DNA from: Christensenella sp964438705
GTDB lineage: Bacteria > Bacillota > Clostridia > Christensenellales > Christensenellaceae
Assembly: GCA_964438705.1 (NCBI GenBank)
Contig: CAYTKQ010000003.1
Span: 1-64,000, forward strand
Direction of reading: 5' to 3'
DNA length: 64,000 nt
The position numbers and the translations under genes are program-made. The first letter of the stretch is position 1. Every line of letters starts with the position of its first letter. Positions 7,747-16,936 of this stretch are shown here, in pieces. Below the pieces are notes generated by a model. The model searched no databases. It worked only from the letters and a program-made list of their open reading frames with translations, and had not been told where the DNA came from.

Positions 7747-8655
7747 ATGAAACTTGCAAAGAAACTGACGGACCTGATCGGCAATACGCCCTTGCTGCAG
7801 CTTAACAACATCAATCCGGCGATCTGGGCAAAGCTGGAATCCTTCAACCCGCAGGGCAGCGTGAAGGACCGCGCGGCCTATTACATGATCAAGGACGGAA
7901 TCGATAAGGGGATCATCAAAGACGATACGGTGATCGTGGAATCCACGAGCGGGAACACAGGCATTGCGCTTGCGTATATCTGCACCTGCCTTGGGCTGCG
8001 TATCGTGCTCACGATGCCTGAATCCATGAGCGTGGAGCGGCGTAACCTTCTTGCCGCGTTAGGTGCGGAGCTTGTTCTGACCCCCGCCGCTGAGGGCATG
8101 CGCGGTGCGATCAGCAGGGCGAAAGAGATTTGTGAGCGGGAAAACGGATATATGACAGGGCAGTTTGAAAATCCGGCGAACGCGCAGGCGCACCGGGAAA
8201 CGACGGCGGTGGAGATCATGCGCGATCTCGTGGACGACGTGGACATTTTTGTCGCGGGCGTGGGCACGGGCGGAACGATCACAGGCTGTGGCGAGGTGTT
8301 CAAGGAAAAGCTTTCAGATGTGCAGATCATTGCGGTGGAGCCCGCCGAAAGCCCGGTTTTGTCCGGCGGAAAGCCGGCGCCGCATAAAATTCAGGGAATC
8401 GGTGCGGGGTTTGTGCCCAAGGTGCTAAAGCGTGAGCTGATCGACGAGGTGCTGCCCGTAAACGCCGACGAGGCGTATAAAGCGGCGCGGCTGCTTGCAA
8501 AAAAAGAGGGCGTGCTGTGCGGCGTTTCATCGGGCGCGGCGCTCGCGGCTGCGATGAAGGTTGCGGATCGCCCGGAAAATGCGGGGAAAAAAGTGGTGGT
8601 AGTGCTGCCCGATACGGGCGAGAGGTATCTTTCCACAGACCTGTTTGCGGAATAA
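7747..8655 (+). CDS. cysK: Cysteine synthase (O-acetylserine sulfhydrylase)
   Basis: PLP enzyme that makes cysteine from O-acetylserine and sulfide. Of 302 residues, K40 in GSVKDRAA binds PLP, STSGNTG is the substrate loop, and GTGGTITG binds the PLP phosphate. The ATG at 7747 has GAGGAG upstream and gives the usual family N-terminus. A GTG at 7738, overlapping the metA stop, is a weaker option. It is co-transcribed with metA, so sulfide assimilation and homoserine activation are coordinated. Activity with O-acetylhomoserine is possible, since no metY or metB is in the window. Confidence 0.93.
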   Translation: MKLAKKLTDLIGNTPLLQLNNINPAIWAKLESFNPQGSVKDRAAYYMIKDGIDKGIIKDDTVIVESTSGNTGIALAYICTCLGLRIVLTMPESMSVERRNLLAALGAELVLTPAAEGMRGAISRAKEICERENGYMTGQFENPANAQAHRETTAVEIMRDLVDDVDIFVAGVGTGGTITGCGEVFKEKLSDVQIIAVEPAESPVLSGGKPAPHKIQGIGAGFVPKVLKRELIDEVLPVNADEAYKAARLLAKKEGVLCGVSSGAALAAAMKVADRPENAGKKVVVVLPDTGERYLSTDLFAE

Positions 8656-8693
8656 GCGTTCAATAATATATTTATATAAGGAGTTGTTTTATT

Positions 8694-9128
8694 ATGTTGA
8701 AAAATGTACCTGATATCATTTCACCGGAGCTGATGTATGCGCTCATGAACATGGGCCACGGGGACGAGATTTGCTTTGGGGACGCAAACTTCCCGGCAGA
8801 CGCGATGGGCCAGCGCGTGATTCGTGCGGACGGGCATAAGATCACCGAGCTTTTGGATGCGGTGCTGCAACTGATGCCTCTGGATTCATTCGTGCAGAAG
8901 CCGTGCGCGCTGATGGACGCGCCCGTTGGGAACGAGCCGACGGTGTGGAGCAAATACGAAAAGATCATCCACGAGAACGATTTTGCAAACGCGTTCAAAA
9001 ATGGATTTGAAAAGGTGGAGCGCTTCGATTTTTATGATCGCGCAAAGGCGTGCTATGCAATCGTCGCGACGGGCGAATATGAAGCGTATTCGAACATCAT
9101 CTTGAAAAAAGGCGTAATCTTTAAGTAA
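8694..9128 (+). CDS. fucU: RbsD/FucU family sugar mutarotase
   Basis: A 144-residue enzyme of the RbsD/FucU family, which interconverts alpha and beta forms of fucose or ribose. The MGHGDEI motif with H22 near residue 20, and the C-terminal YSNIILKKGV segment, closely resemble FucU. L-fucose or a related sugar is therefore the more likely substrate than ribose. AAGGAG lies upstream of the ATG. It follows cysK after only 38 bp, although its role is unrelated. No fucose pathway gene is adjacent; the sugar locus at 17-26 kb could be a user. Confidence 0.82.
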   Translation: MLKNVPDIISPELMYALMNMGHGDEICFGDANFPADAMGQRVIRADGHKITELLDAVLQLMPLDSFVQKPCALMDAPVGNEPTVWSKYEKIIHENDFANAFKNGFEKVERFDFYDRAKACYAIVATGEYEAYSNIILKKGVIFK

Positions 9129-9160
9129 GGCAAAGAGTTTGCGGGATAGGGGTATAGGAA

Positions 9161-10141
9161 ATGAATAAATCTTTGGGGGAAGTGTTCCGTTCTGCTTGGA
9201 ACACGGTGAAGCACAATTTTAAAGCGTTGTTTTTGGGGATATTGATTTATGGAGTGCCGACGGCAGTGCTGTCTATCGTTTCTTCGGCGGTGCAGGACCC
9301 GCGCGCAACGGTTGTGATCGCACCTTTTTCGTTGCTGCTGATTTTGTATATGATTTTTGTATCGCCGCTGTATATGGGGTATCTGACCTCTGTGCTGCGC
9401 ACGTACCATTTGACGGGGCAGCCTTCGGGAATAAATACCGCATGGGCGGCGGCAAAGGCAAATTACGGACGTTATATGCTGACGATGCTGGCGACCATCG
9501 TGATCTCGATCGCGGCGGTGTTCATCATCATGGTCGTCTATATGGTGGTTGCGATGGGCGGTTTGATGGCAAATGCGTCTTATCTGTTTTCCGATGGCAC
9601 GTTGGGCGATCTCTTGGCGATCATCCTTCCGGCGATCATCGTTCTGCTTGTGCTGATGTCTTTGTTCCTATTCTCGCTCAGTTTTGTGCAGTTCATCCCC
9701 GGGATGGAATTTCCGAGCGCGTTCAAGGCGGTGTTCGCCTCGTTCCGCTATGTGTATCGCGGAAATTTTTGGAAGACGCTGGGGCATGTGCTGTTGATCA
9801 CGCTGATCACGTCAGCGATACAGGCCGCGATCACCCTGCCGTTCTACCTTCCGTATGTTTCGACGCTCATTGAGGCAAGTTACATGATGGACTCCTACAG
9901 CCTCATCAATTTTATGTCGATGCAGATGTCGTGGATGCCGCTCGTTACGCTGATCGGCACGGTGGTCGGATGGCTGGTGCAGGTGTTTGTCACGCCCTAC
10001 ATGTTTGAGGTGTACCTCAACGCAAAGGCCGTGTGCGACGGCAAGGACTCGCAGAAGGTTCAGACGACCAATCAGCAGCCGCCATACAACGGCTATGGTC
10101 AATATACACCGCCGCAGATTCCGCCGGACGGCAGACATTAA
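9161..10141 (+). CDS. Polytopic membrane protein of unknown function
   Basis: A 326-residue protein with about six long hydrophobic helices, a short basic N-terminus and a proline/glutamine/tyrosine-rich cytoplasmic tail of about 35 residues. It resembles the loosely defined membrane domains found in glycerophosphodiester phosphodiesterases and in DUF975-like proteins, but I cannot assign a family firmly. It starts 32 bp after fucU and may be read through from cysK. It is followed by a terminator. Function unknown. Confidence 0.7.
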   Translation: MNKSLGEVFRSAWNTVKHNFKALFLGILIYGVPTAVLSIVSSAVQDPRATVVIAPFSLLLILYMIFVSPLYMGYLTSVLRTYHLTGQPSGINTAWAAAKANYGRYMLTMLATIVISIAAVFIIMVVYMVVAMGGLMANASYLFSDGTLGDLLAIILPAIIVLLVLMSLFLFSLSFVQFIPGMEFPSAFKAVFASFRYVYRGNFWKTLGHVLLITLITSAIQAAITLPFYLPYVSTLIEASYMMDSYSLINFMSMQMSWMPLVTLIGTVVGWLVQVFVTPYMFEVYLNAKAVCDGKDSQKVQTTNQQPPYNGYGQYTPPQIPPDGRH

Positions 10142-10150
10142 GCAATGAAA

Positions 10151-10180
10151 AAAACGTCCTTTTGAAAAAGGGCGTTTTTT
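10151..10180 (+). terminator. Terminator after the membrane protein gene
   Basis: Stem AACGTCCTTTT with AAAAGGGCGTT (one G-U pair) and a T6 tail. Confidence 0.75.
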
Positions 10181-10205
10181 GTTATACGGAAAACAAACGG
10201 AATAT

Positions 10206-10234
10206 GTCACAAAGCATCCATTTTGTGCTAATAT
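10206..10234 (+). promoter_or_regulatory. Extended -10 promoter of the ABC exporter operon
   Basis: TGC-TAATAT (TG at 10226-10227, hexamer 10229-10234) with a GTCACA -35-like hexamer at 10206-10211. The predicted start is only about 3 nt before the ATG at 10244. Confidence 0.5.
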
Positions 10235-10243
10235 AAAAGTATC

Positions 10244-11980
10244 ATGTGGAAGCTTGCGAAATATTTAAAACAATACAAAAAAGAAGTGATCTTAGGGCCG
10301 CTCTTCAAGCTCTCCGAAGCGATTTTAGAGCTGATCGCGCCGCTCATTATGGCAAACATTATTGATATGGGCATCAAAAACGCGGATCAGGCCTATGTGT
10401 TTCGCATGGGCGGGCTGATGGTGCTCATCGCAGCCATCGGCCTTGTTTGTGCGCTCATCTGCCAATACTTTGCGGCGAAGGCGTCGCAGGGGTTTGGAAC
10501 GGATCTGCGCAACGATATGTTTTCGCATGTCAATGCGCTTTCCCATATGGAGATCGACAAGCTGGGTACACCGTCGCTCATCACGCGCATCACAAATGAT
10601 GTCAACCAGCTTCAAGTGGCGGTGGCGATGCTCATTCGCCTCGTGATCCGCGCACCGTTTCTTGTGATCGGCGCGACGGTGATGGCGATGATCATCGATC
10701 TAAAAATGTCGCTCATCTTTGTGGCGGCGGCAGTCGGGATCGCCGTGATCCTGTATTTGATCATGTCCCGATCCGTGCCCTTTTATAAGACGATCCAAAA
10801 GCTATTGGACCGCATTTCCCTTGTGACGCGCGAGAACCTTGCGGGTGCGCGTGTGATCCGCGCGTTTTCCAAGCAAAAAAAAGAACGGGGGCGCTTCGGC
10901 GACGCGGCGGACGATGCGCAGCGCGCCTCTATTCGCGTGGGGAAGATATCGGCGCTTATCAATCCGCTCACATACCTGATGGTCAATTTGGGCATCATCG
11001 CCATCGTGTGGTTTGGCGGCGGCGCGGTCAACATGGGGGCGCTGGAGCAGGGGCAGATCGTGGCGCTCGTGCAGTATATGACGCAGATATTGCTTGCTCT
11101 CATCGTCGTCGCGAACCTTGTTGTTATCTTCACAAAGGCGGCGGCTTCCGCAGCACGGGTCAACGAGGTTCTCGAGACGGCACCCGGAATCACAGACGAA
11201 GGTAACGCAAAAATAGTGGTGAAACGGGACGGGGAAGTTCCCAAGATCGAATTTCGGGATGTGACATTTTCGTATGGCGGGGACGAGCCGGAGCTGATCG
11301 ACGTTTCTGTGAAGATTGAACGCGGACAGACGATTGGCGTGATCGGCGGGACGGGCGCTGGCAAATCCACCTTTGTGAATCTGATCCCGCGTTTTTACGA
11401 TGTGCAAAAAGGAGCGGTGCTCGTGGACGGGGAAAATGTCAGAGAATATCCCTTTTCACAGCTGCGTGCGCAGATCGGTATGATGCCACAGCAGGCGGTG
11501 CTCTTTACGGGAACGATCCGCGAGAATATGAAGTGGCGGGATAAAAATGCGACGGATGAGGAGATCCTCTCGGCGCTCAAGGTTGCGCAGGCCGATGAAT
11601 TTGTGGAAAAAATGAGCGGAAAGCTGGATGCGCAGATATTGCAGGGCGGGAAAAACCTTTCGGGCGGGCAAAAGCAGCGGCTCACCATTGCGCGGGCGCT
11701 CGTGGGGAGGCCGGAACTGTTGATTCTTGACGACAGCGCTTCCGCGCTCGATTTTGCGACGGACGCTGCACTCAGAAAGGCGATCCGTGCCTATGGGAGG
11801 GGAATCACGGTCATTATGGTCTCACAGCGCGCGGCGACGGTGAAAAATGCCGATCAGATCATTGTATTCGATGACGGGCGTGTCGCGGGTATGGGTACGC
11901 ACGACGCGCTGTTTGAGGCAAATGCGATATACCGTGAAATTTGCCTGTCGCAGCTTTCCGAAAAGGAGGCCGGGGCATGA
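10244..11980 (+). CDS. ABC exporter half, degenerate-site subunit
   Basis: A 578-residue half-transporter with a six-helix exporter domain and a C-terminal ATPase domain. Walker A is GGTGAGKST (about residue 368) and the signature is LSGGQKQ (about 472). Walker B is ILDDSASALD: the catalytic glutamate is aspartate. That is typical of one partner in heterodimeric exporters such as BmrCD and TM287/288. It overlaps the next gene by ATGA, which encodes the partner. No ribosome site precedes the ATG, and an in-frame stop at 10229 rules out an earlier start. The exported compound is unknown; multidrug export is the common role. Confidence 0.9.
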   Translation: MWKLAKYLKQYKKEVILGPLFKLSEAILELIAPLIMANIIDMGIKNADQAYVFRMGGLMVLIAAIGLVCALICQYFAAKASQGFGTDLRNDMFSHVNALSHMEIDKLGTPSLITRITNDVNQLQVAVAMLIRLVIRAPFLVIGATVMAMIIDLKMSLIFVAAAVGIAVILYLIMSRSVPFYKTIQKLLDRISLVTRENLAGARVIRAFSKQKKERGRFGDAADDAQRASIRVGKISALINPLTYLMVNLGIIAIVWFGGGAVNMGALEQGQIVALVQYMTQILLALIVVANLVVIFTKAAASAARVNEVLETAPGITDEGNAKIVVKRDGEVPKIEFRDVTFSYGGDEPELIDVSVKIERGQTIGVIGGTGAGKSTFVNLIPRFYDVQKGAVLVDGENVREYPFSQLRAQIGMMPQQAVLFTGTIRENMKWRDKNATDEEILSALKVAQADEFVEKMSGKLDAQILQGGKNLSGGQKQRLTIARALVGRPELLILDDSASALDFATDAALRKAIRAYGRGITVIMVSQRAATVKNADQIIVFDDGRVAGMGTHDALFEANAIYREICLSQLSEKEAGA

Positions 11981-13716
11981 GCAGGGAGCTTTTGAAGCGT
12001 CTTATGGGATTCTTGAAGCCCTATCGGTGCTATCTCGTATGCGCGCTGATTGCCGCGGTGCTGAGCGTTGCCGCCTCGCTTTGGACGCCGGTGCTGATCG
12101 GGCAGGCGGTCGATTTGATCGTAGGGCCGGGTGCGGTGGCATTTGAACAGATCGTTCCCATATTGCTGACGATCGGGATCGCCATCGGAATCAGCGCGCT
12201 GTTCCAGTGGCTGATGACGCGCTGCACCAACCGCGTGACCTATGGTGCGGTGCGCGATCTGCGCGTACAGGTGTTCGATCGGCTGATGGAAGTGCCCTTA
12301 AAATACATCGACCAAAATGCGCACGGCGACCTCATCAGCCGTGTGGTCAATGATATCGACCTCATTTCAGACGGATTGCTGCAAGGATTTGCGCAGCTTT
12401 TCACCGGCGTGATCACGATTGTGGGAACGCTTTTGTTCATGCTGTCAATCAACGGGGGAATCACGCTTGTGGTGGTGCTTGTCACGCCGCTGTCGCTGTT
12501 TGTGGCCGCGTTCATCGCCAAAAAATCCTTTCGGCATTTCAAGGAGCAAGCGGCGGTACGCGGCGAGATCAGCGGATATGTGGAGGAAATGGTGGGTAAT
12601 CAGAAGGTCGTGAAGGCGTTTGGCTATGAACAAGAGGCGCAGGCAAAATTCGAGGAGATCAACAGCCGTTTGTATACAAGCGGGGTGAAATCGCAATTTG
12701 CTTCCTCGCTCACGAATCCGAGCACGCGATTTGTCAACGCCATCGTCTATGCGGCGGTGGGCATTGTAGGGGCGCTCGCGGCGATTGGCGGGGGTATATC
12801 GGTCGGGCAGCTGTCTAGCTTTCTTATCTATGCGAACCAGTACACCAAGCCCTTCAACGAGATATCCGGCGTGGTGACGGAGCTGCAAACCGCGTTTGCG
12901 TCCTTGCGGCGGGTGTTCCGTGTGCTGGACGAGGCAGCCGAAGCGTCGGATGTGCAGGACGCAAAAGCGGTGCGCGATTGCGATGGGAACGTTGCGCTTA
13001 CGGACGTGGCATTTTCGTATACGCCGGACAGGAGGCTGATCGAGGGGCTGAATCTGTATGCAAAGACAAGCGAGCGCGTTGCGATCGTCGGGCCGACCGG
13101 GAGCGGAAAGACGACGATCATCAATCTGCTGATGCGGTTTTACGATGTGGATCGCGGTTGCATCAAGATCGATGGGACGGACATCCGAATGATGAGACGC
13201 GATTCCATGCGCGCGCTCTATGGCATGGTGCTGCAGGAGACGTGGCTGTTTGCGGGCAGCGTGCGCGACAACATTGCCTATGGAAAACCGGACGCAACGG
13301 ACGACGAGATCGTCGCGGCAGCAAAGGCGGCACACGCGCATGGGTTCATCCGGCGTCTGCCGGGCGGCTACGATACCATGATCGCCGACGATGGGGGAAA
13401 TATCTCGCAGGGGCAAAAGCAGCTGCTTTGCATTGCGCGGGTGATGCTCATCAAGCCGCCGATGCTCATTTTGGACGAGGCGACGAGCAGCATCGATACG
13501 CGCACCGAAATGCAGATACAAAGCGCATTCGAAAAGCTGATGGACGGGCGCACCAGCTTTGTGGTGGCGCACCGCCTTTCCACCATCCGCGAGGCGGACA
13601 CCATCCTCGTCATGAACGAGGGCAGTGTTGTGGAGCAGGGCAATCATAAGGAACTGATGGAAAAAGGCGGGTTTTACGCAAATTTGTATAACAGTCAGTT
13701 TGAAAAAACGGAATGA
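11977..13716 (+). CDS. ABC exporter half, catalytic subunit
   Basis: A 579-residue partner of the preceding protein. A membrane domain with six helices precedes an ATPase domain with Walker A GPTGSGKT (about residue 372), signature ISQGQKQ and intact Walker B LILDEATSSID. The pairing of a consensus Walker B here with a degenerate one in the partner defines a heterodimeric exporter with one active ATP site. I chose the ATG at 11977, which overlaps the previous stop and has AGGAGG-like sequence just upstream. A longer reading from 11941 would run into the previous gene. Confidence 0.92.
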   Translation: MSRELLKRLMGFLKPYRCYLVCALIAAVLSVAASLWTPVLIGQAVDLIVGPGAVAFEQIVPILLTIGIAIGISALFQWLMTRCTNRVTYGAVRDLRVQVFDRLMEVPLKYIDQNAHGDLISRVVNDIDLISDGLLQGFAQLFTGVITIVGTLLFMLSINGGITLVVVLVTPLSLFVAAFIAKKSFRHFKEQAAVRGEISGYVEEMVGNQKVVKAFGYEQEAQAKFEEINSRLYTSGVKSQFASSLTNPSTRFVNAIVYAAVGIVGALAAIGGGISVGQLSSFLIYANQYTKPFNEISGVVTELQTAFASLRRVFRVLDEAAEASDVQDAKAVRDCDGNVALTDVAFSYTPDRRLIEGLNLYAKTSERVAIVGPTGSGKTTIINLLMRFYDVDRGCIKIDGTDIRMMRRDSMRALYGMVLQETWLFAGSVRDNIAYGKPDATDDEIVAAAKAAHAHGFIRRLPGGYDTMIADDGGNISQGQKQLLCIARVMLIKPPMLILDEATSSIDTRTEMQIQSAFEKLMDGRTSFVVAHRLSTIREADTILVMNEGSVVEQGNHKELMEKGGFYANLYNSQFEKTE

Positions 13717-13753
13717 CAGAAGCTGATTGTTTTGTGTGACATTTGAACAAAGA

Positions 13754-13785
13754 AAAAACTCCGCAGAAATTTCTGCGGAGTTTTT
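13754..13785. terminator. Bidirectional terminator between convergent ABC genes
   Basis: A near-perfect palindrome (AAAAACTCCGCAGAAA and its complement) with T-runs on both strands. It serves the exporter operon (plus) and the ABC-F gene (minus). Confidence 0.9.
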
Positions 13786-13797
13786 AAACATATACCA

Positions 13798-15399
13798 TCA
13801 ATAAATATTTCCGCCGCCATATTCCCCGATGAATTCCTCGTAGGTACCGAGGCGGTCGATGATCCCGTCCGGCGTAAAACGAATGATGCGGTTGGCAATG
13901 GTGTCGATAAACTCGTGGTCATGCGACGCAAACAGCACCACCCCGTTAAAATCCGTCAATCCGTTGTTCACTGCCGTGATGGATTCAAGATCCAAGTGGT
14001 TGGTGGGTTGATCGAGCACCAAAATGTTCGAGCCAAACATCATCATGCGAGAGAGCATGCACCGCACCTTTTCTCCGCCGGAAAGCACATTGACCTGCTT
14101 AAACACGTCGTCACCCGAAAAGAGCATCCTGCCGCAAAAGCCGCGCAGGTAGGTTTCGGTAGTGTCCTTGGAATATTGGCGCAGCCAATCGAGGATGTTG
14201 AGTTCGCATTCGTCAAAAAACGTGGAGTTGTCCTTGGGAAAATAGGACTGCGAGGTAGTGCCGCCCCATTTGAAGGAACCCTCGTCGCTCTCCATTTCAC
14301 CCATCAATATTTGGAACAGCGTCGTCGCAGCAACCTCCGTATCCCCGATGAACGCGATCTTGTCCGTACGGTCCACGCGAAAACTTACATTGTTCAGCAC
14401 CTTTTCTCCATCGATCGTCTTGGAGAGGTTTTCAACAACCAGAACCTCCTTGCCGATTTCGCGGTCGGGCGTGAAGCCAACAAACGGATAACGGCGTGAA
14501 GAAGCGGGCATCTCTTCGAACTCGAGCTTTTCGAGCAGTTTTTTACGAGAGGTCGCCTGACGTGATTTGGATTTATTCGCGGAAAAGCGCTGAATGAAGG
14601 CTTGCAGTTCCTTTGCCTTTTCCTCGTTCTTTTTGTTTTGGTCCCGCATCATTTTTTGAATGAGCTGGCTCGACTCATACCAGAATTCGTAGTTGCCCAC
14701 ATACATCTTGATTTTGCTATAGTCGATATCCACCATGTGCGTGCACACTGTGTTGAGGAAGTGGCGGTCGTGCGACACAATGATGAGCGTACCTTCGTAA
14801 TCGAGCAGAAAATCCTCCAGCCAGTGTACGCTCGCAACGTCCAGATGGTTGGTGGGCTCGTCTAACAGGATGATATCCGGCTTACCAAAAAGCGCCTGCG
14901 CGAGCAGCACCTTGATCTTTTCGTTATCGGGCAGGGAAGCCATCGTGTTGTAAAGGATATCCTCACAAAGCCCCAACCCCTGCATGAGCTTTGAGGCGTT
15001 GGATTCGGCTTCCCAGCCGTCGAGCTCGGCAAATTCCGCTTCAAGCTCGCCCGCGCGGATGCCGTCCTCGTCGGAAAAATCGGACTTTGCATAGAGCGCA
15101 TCCTTTTCTGCCGTGATTTCCGCAAGACGGGGATTTCCCATCACGATCGTATCGAGCACCGTATAATCGTTAAACGCAAAGTGGTCCTGTTTTAAGACGG
15201 ACATACGTGCGTTTTCCTGAATGTGCACATCCCCGCTTGTGGAATCCAGATCGCCGGAGAGGATGCGCAGGAAGGTCGATTTGCCTGCGCCGTTTGCGCC
15301 AATGATGCCGTAGCAATTTCCGGGAGTGAATTTAAGGTTCACGCCGGAAAACAGGTTTGTTCCGCTGAAATTGAGGCTTAAATTGGTAACTGTTATCAT
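13798..15399 (-). CDS. ABC-F ATPase, YkpA/YbiT-like, with altered second ATP site
   Basis: Soluble ABC-F protein of 533 residues with two ATPase domains and no membrane segment. Such proteins act on the ribosome. The closest recalled relatives are YkpA and YbiT types. Site 1 is intact: GANGAGKST (34-42), LDEPTNHLD. In domain 2 the Walker A is degenerate (GDTEVAATT, about 352). The Walker B catalytic glutamate is replaced by glutamine (LDQPTNHLD, Q464, codon CAA). A degenerate second Walker A is usual for this subgroup; the glutamine is not, to my memory. The basic linker RFSANKSKSRQATSRKK is present. ATG at 15399, with GGAG upstream. Confidence 0.9.
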   Translation of the reverse strand: MITVTNLSLNFSGTNLFSGVNLKFTPGNCYGIIGANGAGKSTFLRILSGDLDSTSGDVHIQENARMSVLKQDHFAFNDYTVLDTIVMGNPRLAEITAEKDALYAKSDFSDEDGIRAGELEAEFAELDGWEAESNASKLMQGLGLCEDILYNTMASLPDNEKIKVLLAQALFGKPDIILLDEPTNHLDVASVHWLEDFLLDYEGTLIIVSHDRHFLNTVCTHMVDIDYSKIKMYVGNYEFWYESSQLIQKMMRDQNKKNEEKAKELQAFIQRFSANKSKSRQATSRKKLLEKLEFEEMPASSRRYPFVGFTPDREIGKEVLVVENLSKTIDGEKVLNNVSFRVDRTDKIAFIGDTEVAATTLFQILMGEMESDEGSFKWGGTTSQSYFPKDNSTFFDECELNILDWLRQYSKDTTETYLRGFCGRMLFSGDDVFKQVNVLSGGEKVRCMLSRMMMFGSNILVLDQPTNHLDLESITAVNNGLTDFNGVVLFASHDHEFIDTIANRIIRFTPDGIIDRLGTYEEFIGEYGGGNIY

Positions 15400-15436
15400 T
15401 TTTTACTCCATCATTCATTTTTTGCCAAGTTCATCT

Positions 15437-15466
15437 ATTATACCACAAAACAGGCAAATATGGTAA
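15437..15466 (-). promoter_or_regulatory. Promoter of the ABC-F gene
   Basis: Minus-strand TATAAT (15442-15437) preceded by TGG (extended -10) and TTACCA (15466-15461), spacer 18 bp. Confidence 0.6.
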
Positions 15467-15469
15467 AAT
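15461..15469 (+). promoter_or_regulatory. Possible extended -10 promoter of the FkbM gene
   Basis: TGG-TAAAAT at 15461-15469 on the plus strand, overlapping the divergent ABC-F promoter. No good -35 is seen. Confidence 0.4.
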
Positions 15470-15496
15470 AGATACACTTATTTCACAGGAGAGAAT

Positions 15497-16543
15497 ATGA
15501 AATTAATGGAAAGCGTTTCTTTGTGGAAGCGGCTCAAAGAGACGGACAAACCAATCGTGCTCTATGGAATGGGGGACGGTGCGGACAAGATATTGGATGA
15601 AATGGGGCGCAGGAGCATTGCCGCTGCGGGCGTTTTTGCGAGCGACGAATTTTGCAGGGGGCAGAAATTTCGCGGGTTTTCCGTGACGACCTATGCGCAA
15701 AAGGCTGAGGAATTTGACGATTTCATTGTTCTGGTGGCATTTGGCACGCAGATACCTTCTGTGCTCGAACGGATTCAGCGGATCGCGACAGAACGGGAGC
15801 TTTATGCGCCGGATGTGCCCGTTATAGGGGAGGGCATTTTTGACAAGGCCTACTTTGAAAAGCACGAGGCGGAGATCACATCCGCGTATAAAATGCTTGC
15901 GGACGAATGGTCGCGCAGGGTGTTTGAGCATATGATCAATTATAAGATCAGCGGAAAACCGGACTATTTATTTGGATGTGAGAGTGATGCGCGCGAAGCG
16001 TTTCAAGACATACTGAATTTGAGCGACGAGGAAACCTATGTGGATGTTGGCGCGTACACGGGCGATACGATGCAAGAACTAATTGAATATACAGGCGGTT
16101 ACCGGAAAATTTTCGCAGTGGAGCCGGATAAAAAAAATTTTGCAAAGCTGATAAAATATGCGCAGGGAATGCGTGATGTGTACTGCTTTCACGCAGCGGC
16201 GCATGAGGAGGCGGGCACGATGTGCTTTGCGGCGCGCGGTGGCAGAAACTCTGCGGTTGGGAATGGAGAAACGATACGCAAGGAGACACTTGACGTGCTT
16301 TTGAAGGGCGAGCGCGTGACCTATATCAAATATGATGTGGAAGGAGAGGAGAGATCCGCGCTTTTGGGCACAAAACGGATTTTGCGTGAACAGAAGCCCA
16401 AACTGCTTGTGTCCGCATATCACAGGAATGCGGACCTGTTTTCTATCCCGTTGCTTGTGAAGGAAATACAACCGGACTATCGAGTGTTTTTGCGGCATTA
16501 TCCGTATATACCCGCGTGGGACACCAATTATTATTTTGTATAG
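15497..16543 (+). CDS. FkbM-type SAM-dependent methyltransferase
   Basis: A 348-residue protein. The C-terminal half is an FkbM-family methyltransferase with SAM-binding motif YVDVGAYTGDT (about 181-191), EPD in the next strand and YIKYDVEGEE further on. The N-terminal 120 residues look like a separate nucleotide- or sugar-binding Rossmann-like domain (LYGMGDGADKI). Such two-domain proteins occur in polysaccharide and secondary metabolite loci, but this one stands alone. Substrate unknown. The ATG follows AGGAGAGAAT. Confidence 0.82.
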   Translation: MKLMESVSLWKRLKETDKPIVLYGMGDGADKILDEMGRRSIAAAGVFASDEFCRGQKFRGFSVTTYAQKAEEFDDFIVLVAFGTQIPSVLERIQRIATERELYAPDVPVIGEGIFDKAYFEKHEAEITSAYKMLADEWSRRVFEHMINYKISGKPDYLFGCESDAREAFQDILNLSDEETYVDVGAYTGDTMQELIEYTGGYRKIFAVEPDKKNFAKLIKYAQGMRDVYCFHAAAHEEAGTMCFAARGGRNSAVGNGETIRKETLDVLLKGERVTYIKYDVEGEERSALLGTKRILREQKPKLLVSAYHRNADLFSIPLLVKEIQPDYRVFLRHYPYIPAWDTNYYFV

Positions 16544-16896
16544 GATGCGAAAACATGTGATAATGACCACACGAAGACCTCATTGCAAGCGCCGACTGCC
16601 AGGATGGGAATGAAACGGATTACAGTCGCAACGGAGTTCAGCCTGCGCGCTCTGAGATGCAAGCATCGAAATCGCGCTACGGCTTGAAGCTCCGTCCCGC
16701 CTGTCTCGTCCGTCCGTCGGCATCTTGCAACAGGCTGCGCACTACGGCATATCAGGGTCGGCAGTGCGTCGTTTGTCACGGCGCAGTTTAATTGCGAAGC
16801 AATTACCTGTTTGAGCACGGGATAAATGACCGCTGGCGGCCCCGCCGATCCGCCGGATAAAATCACATGAAATTTTGTGAAGTATTGAAAAAGGTA
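16544..16896. other. Non-coding stretch with a G+C-rich block
   Basis: No convincing gene in this 353 bp stretch. From about 16,600 to 16,860 it is G+C rich and unlike the A+T-rich DNA after it. It holds small hairpins such as AATTGC-GAA-GCAATT near 16,790. A 111-codon minus-strand frame runs across it, but it has no ribosome site and its composition is not protein-like. It may be a dispersed repeat or a remnant; nothing else in the window matches it. Confidence 0.5.
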
Positions 16897-16925
16897 TTGA
16901 CAAACGGATCGGAATAAAGTATATT
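16897..16925 (+). promoter_or_regulatory. Promoter of the sugar locus
   Basis: TTGACA at 16897-16902 and TATATT at 16920-16925, spacer 17 bp. The transcript has a leader of about 165 nt before the SDR gene. Confidence 0.8.
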
Positions 16926-16936
16926 TTTTTCATAAG

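Noticed and set aside
8694..9128. FucU as part of the sugar locus
   Set aside because: It lies 8 kb away beyond several operons; a link is possible but unsupported by position.
12445..13791. 448-codon minus-strand ORF opposite the ABC exporter
   Set aside because: Antisense to clear Walker and signature motifs; His/Arg-rich shadow frame.
16531..16866. 111-codon minus-strand ORF in the sugar locus upstream region
   Set aside because: No ribosome site, it overlaps the FkbM stop, and its composition is not protein-like. Treated as part of a non-coding block.
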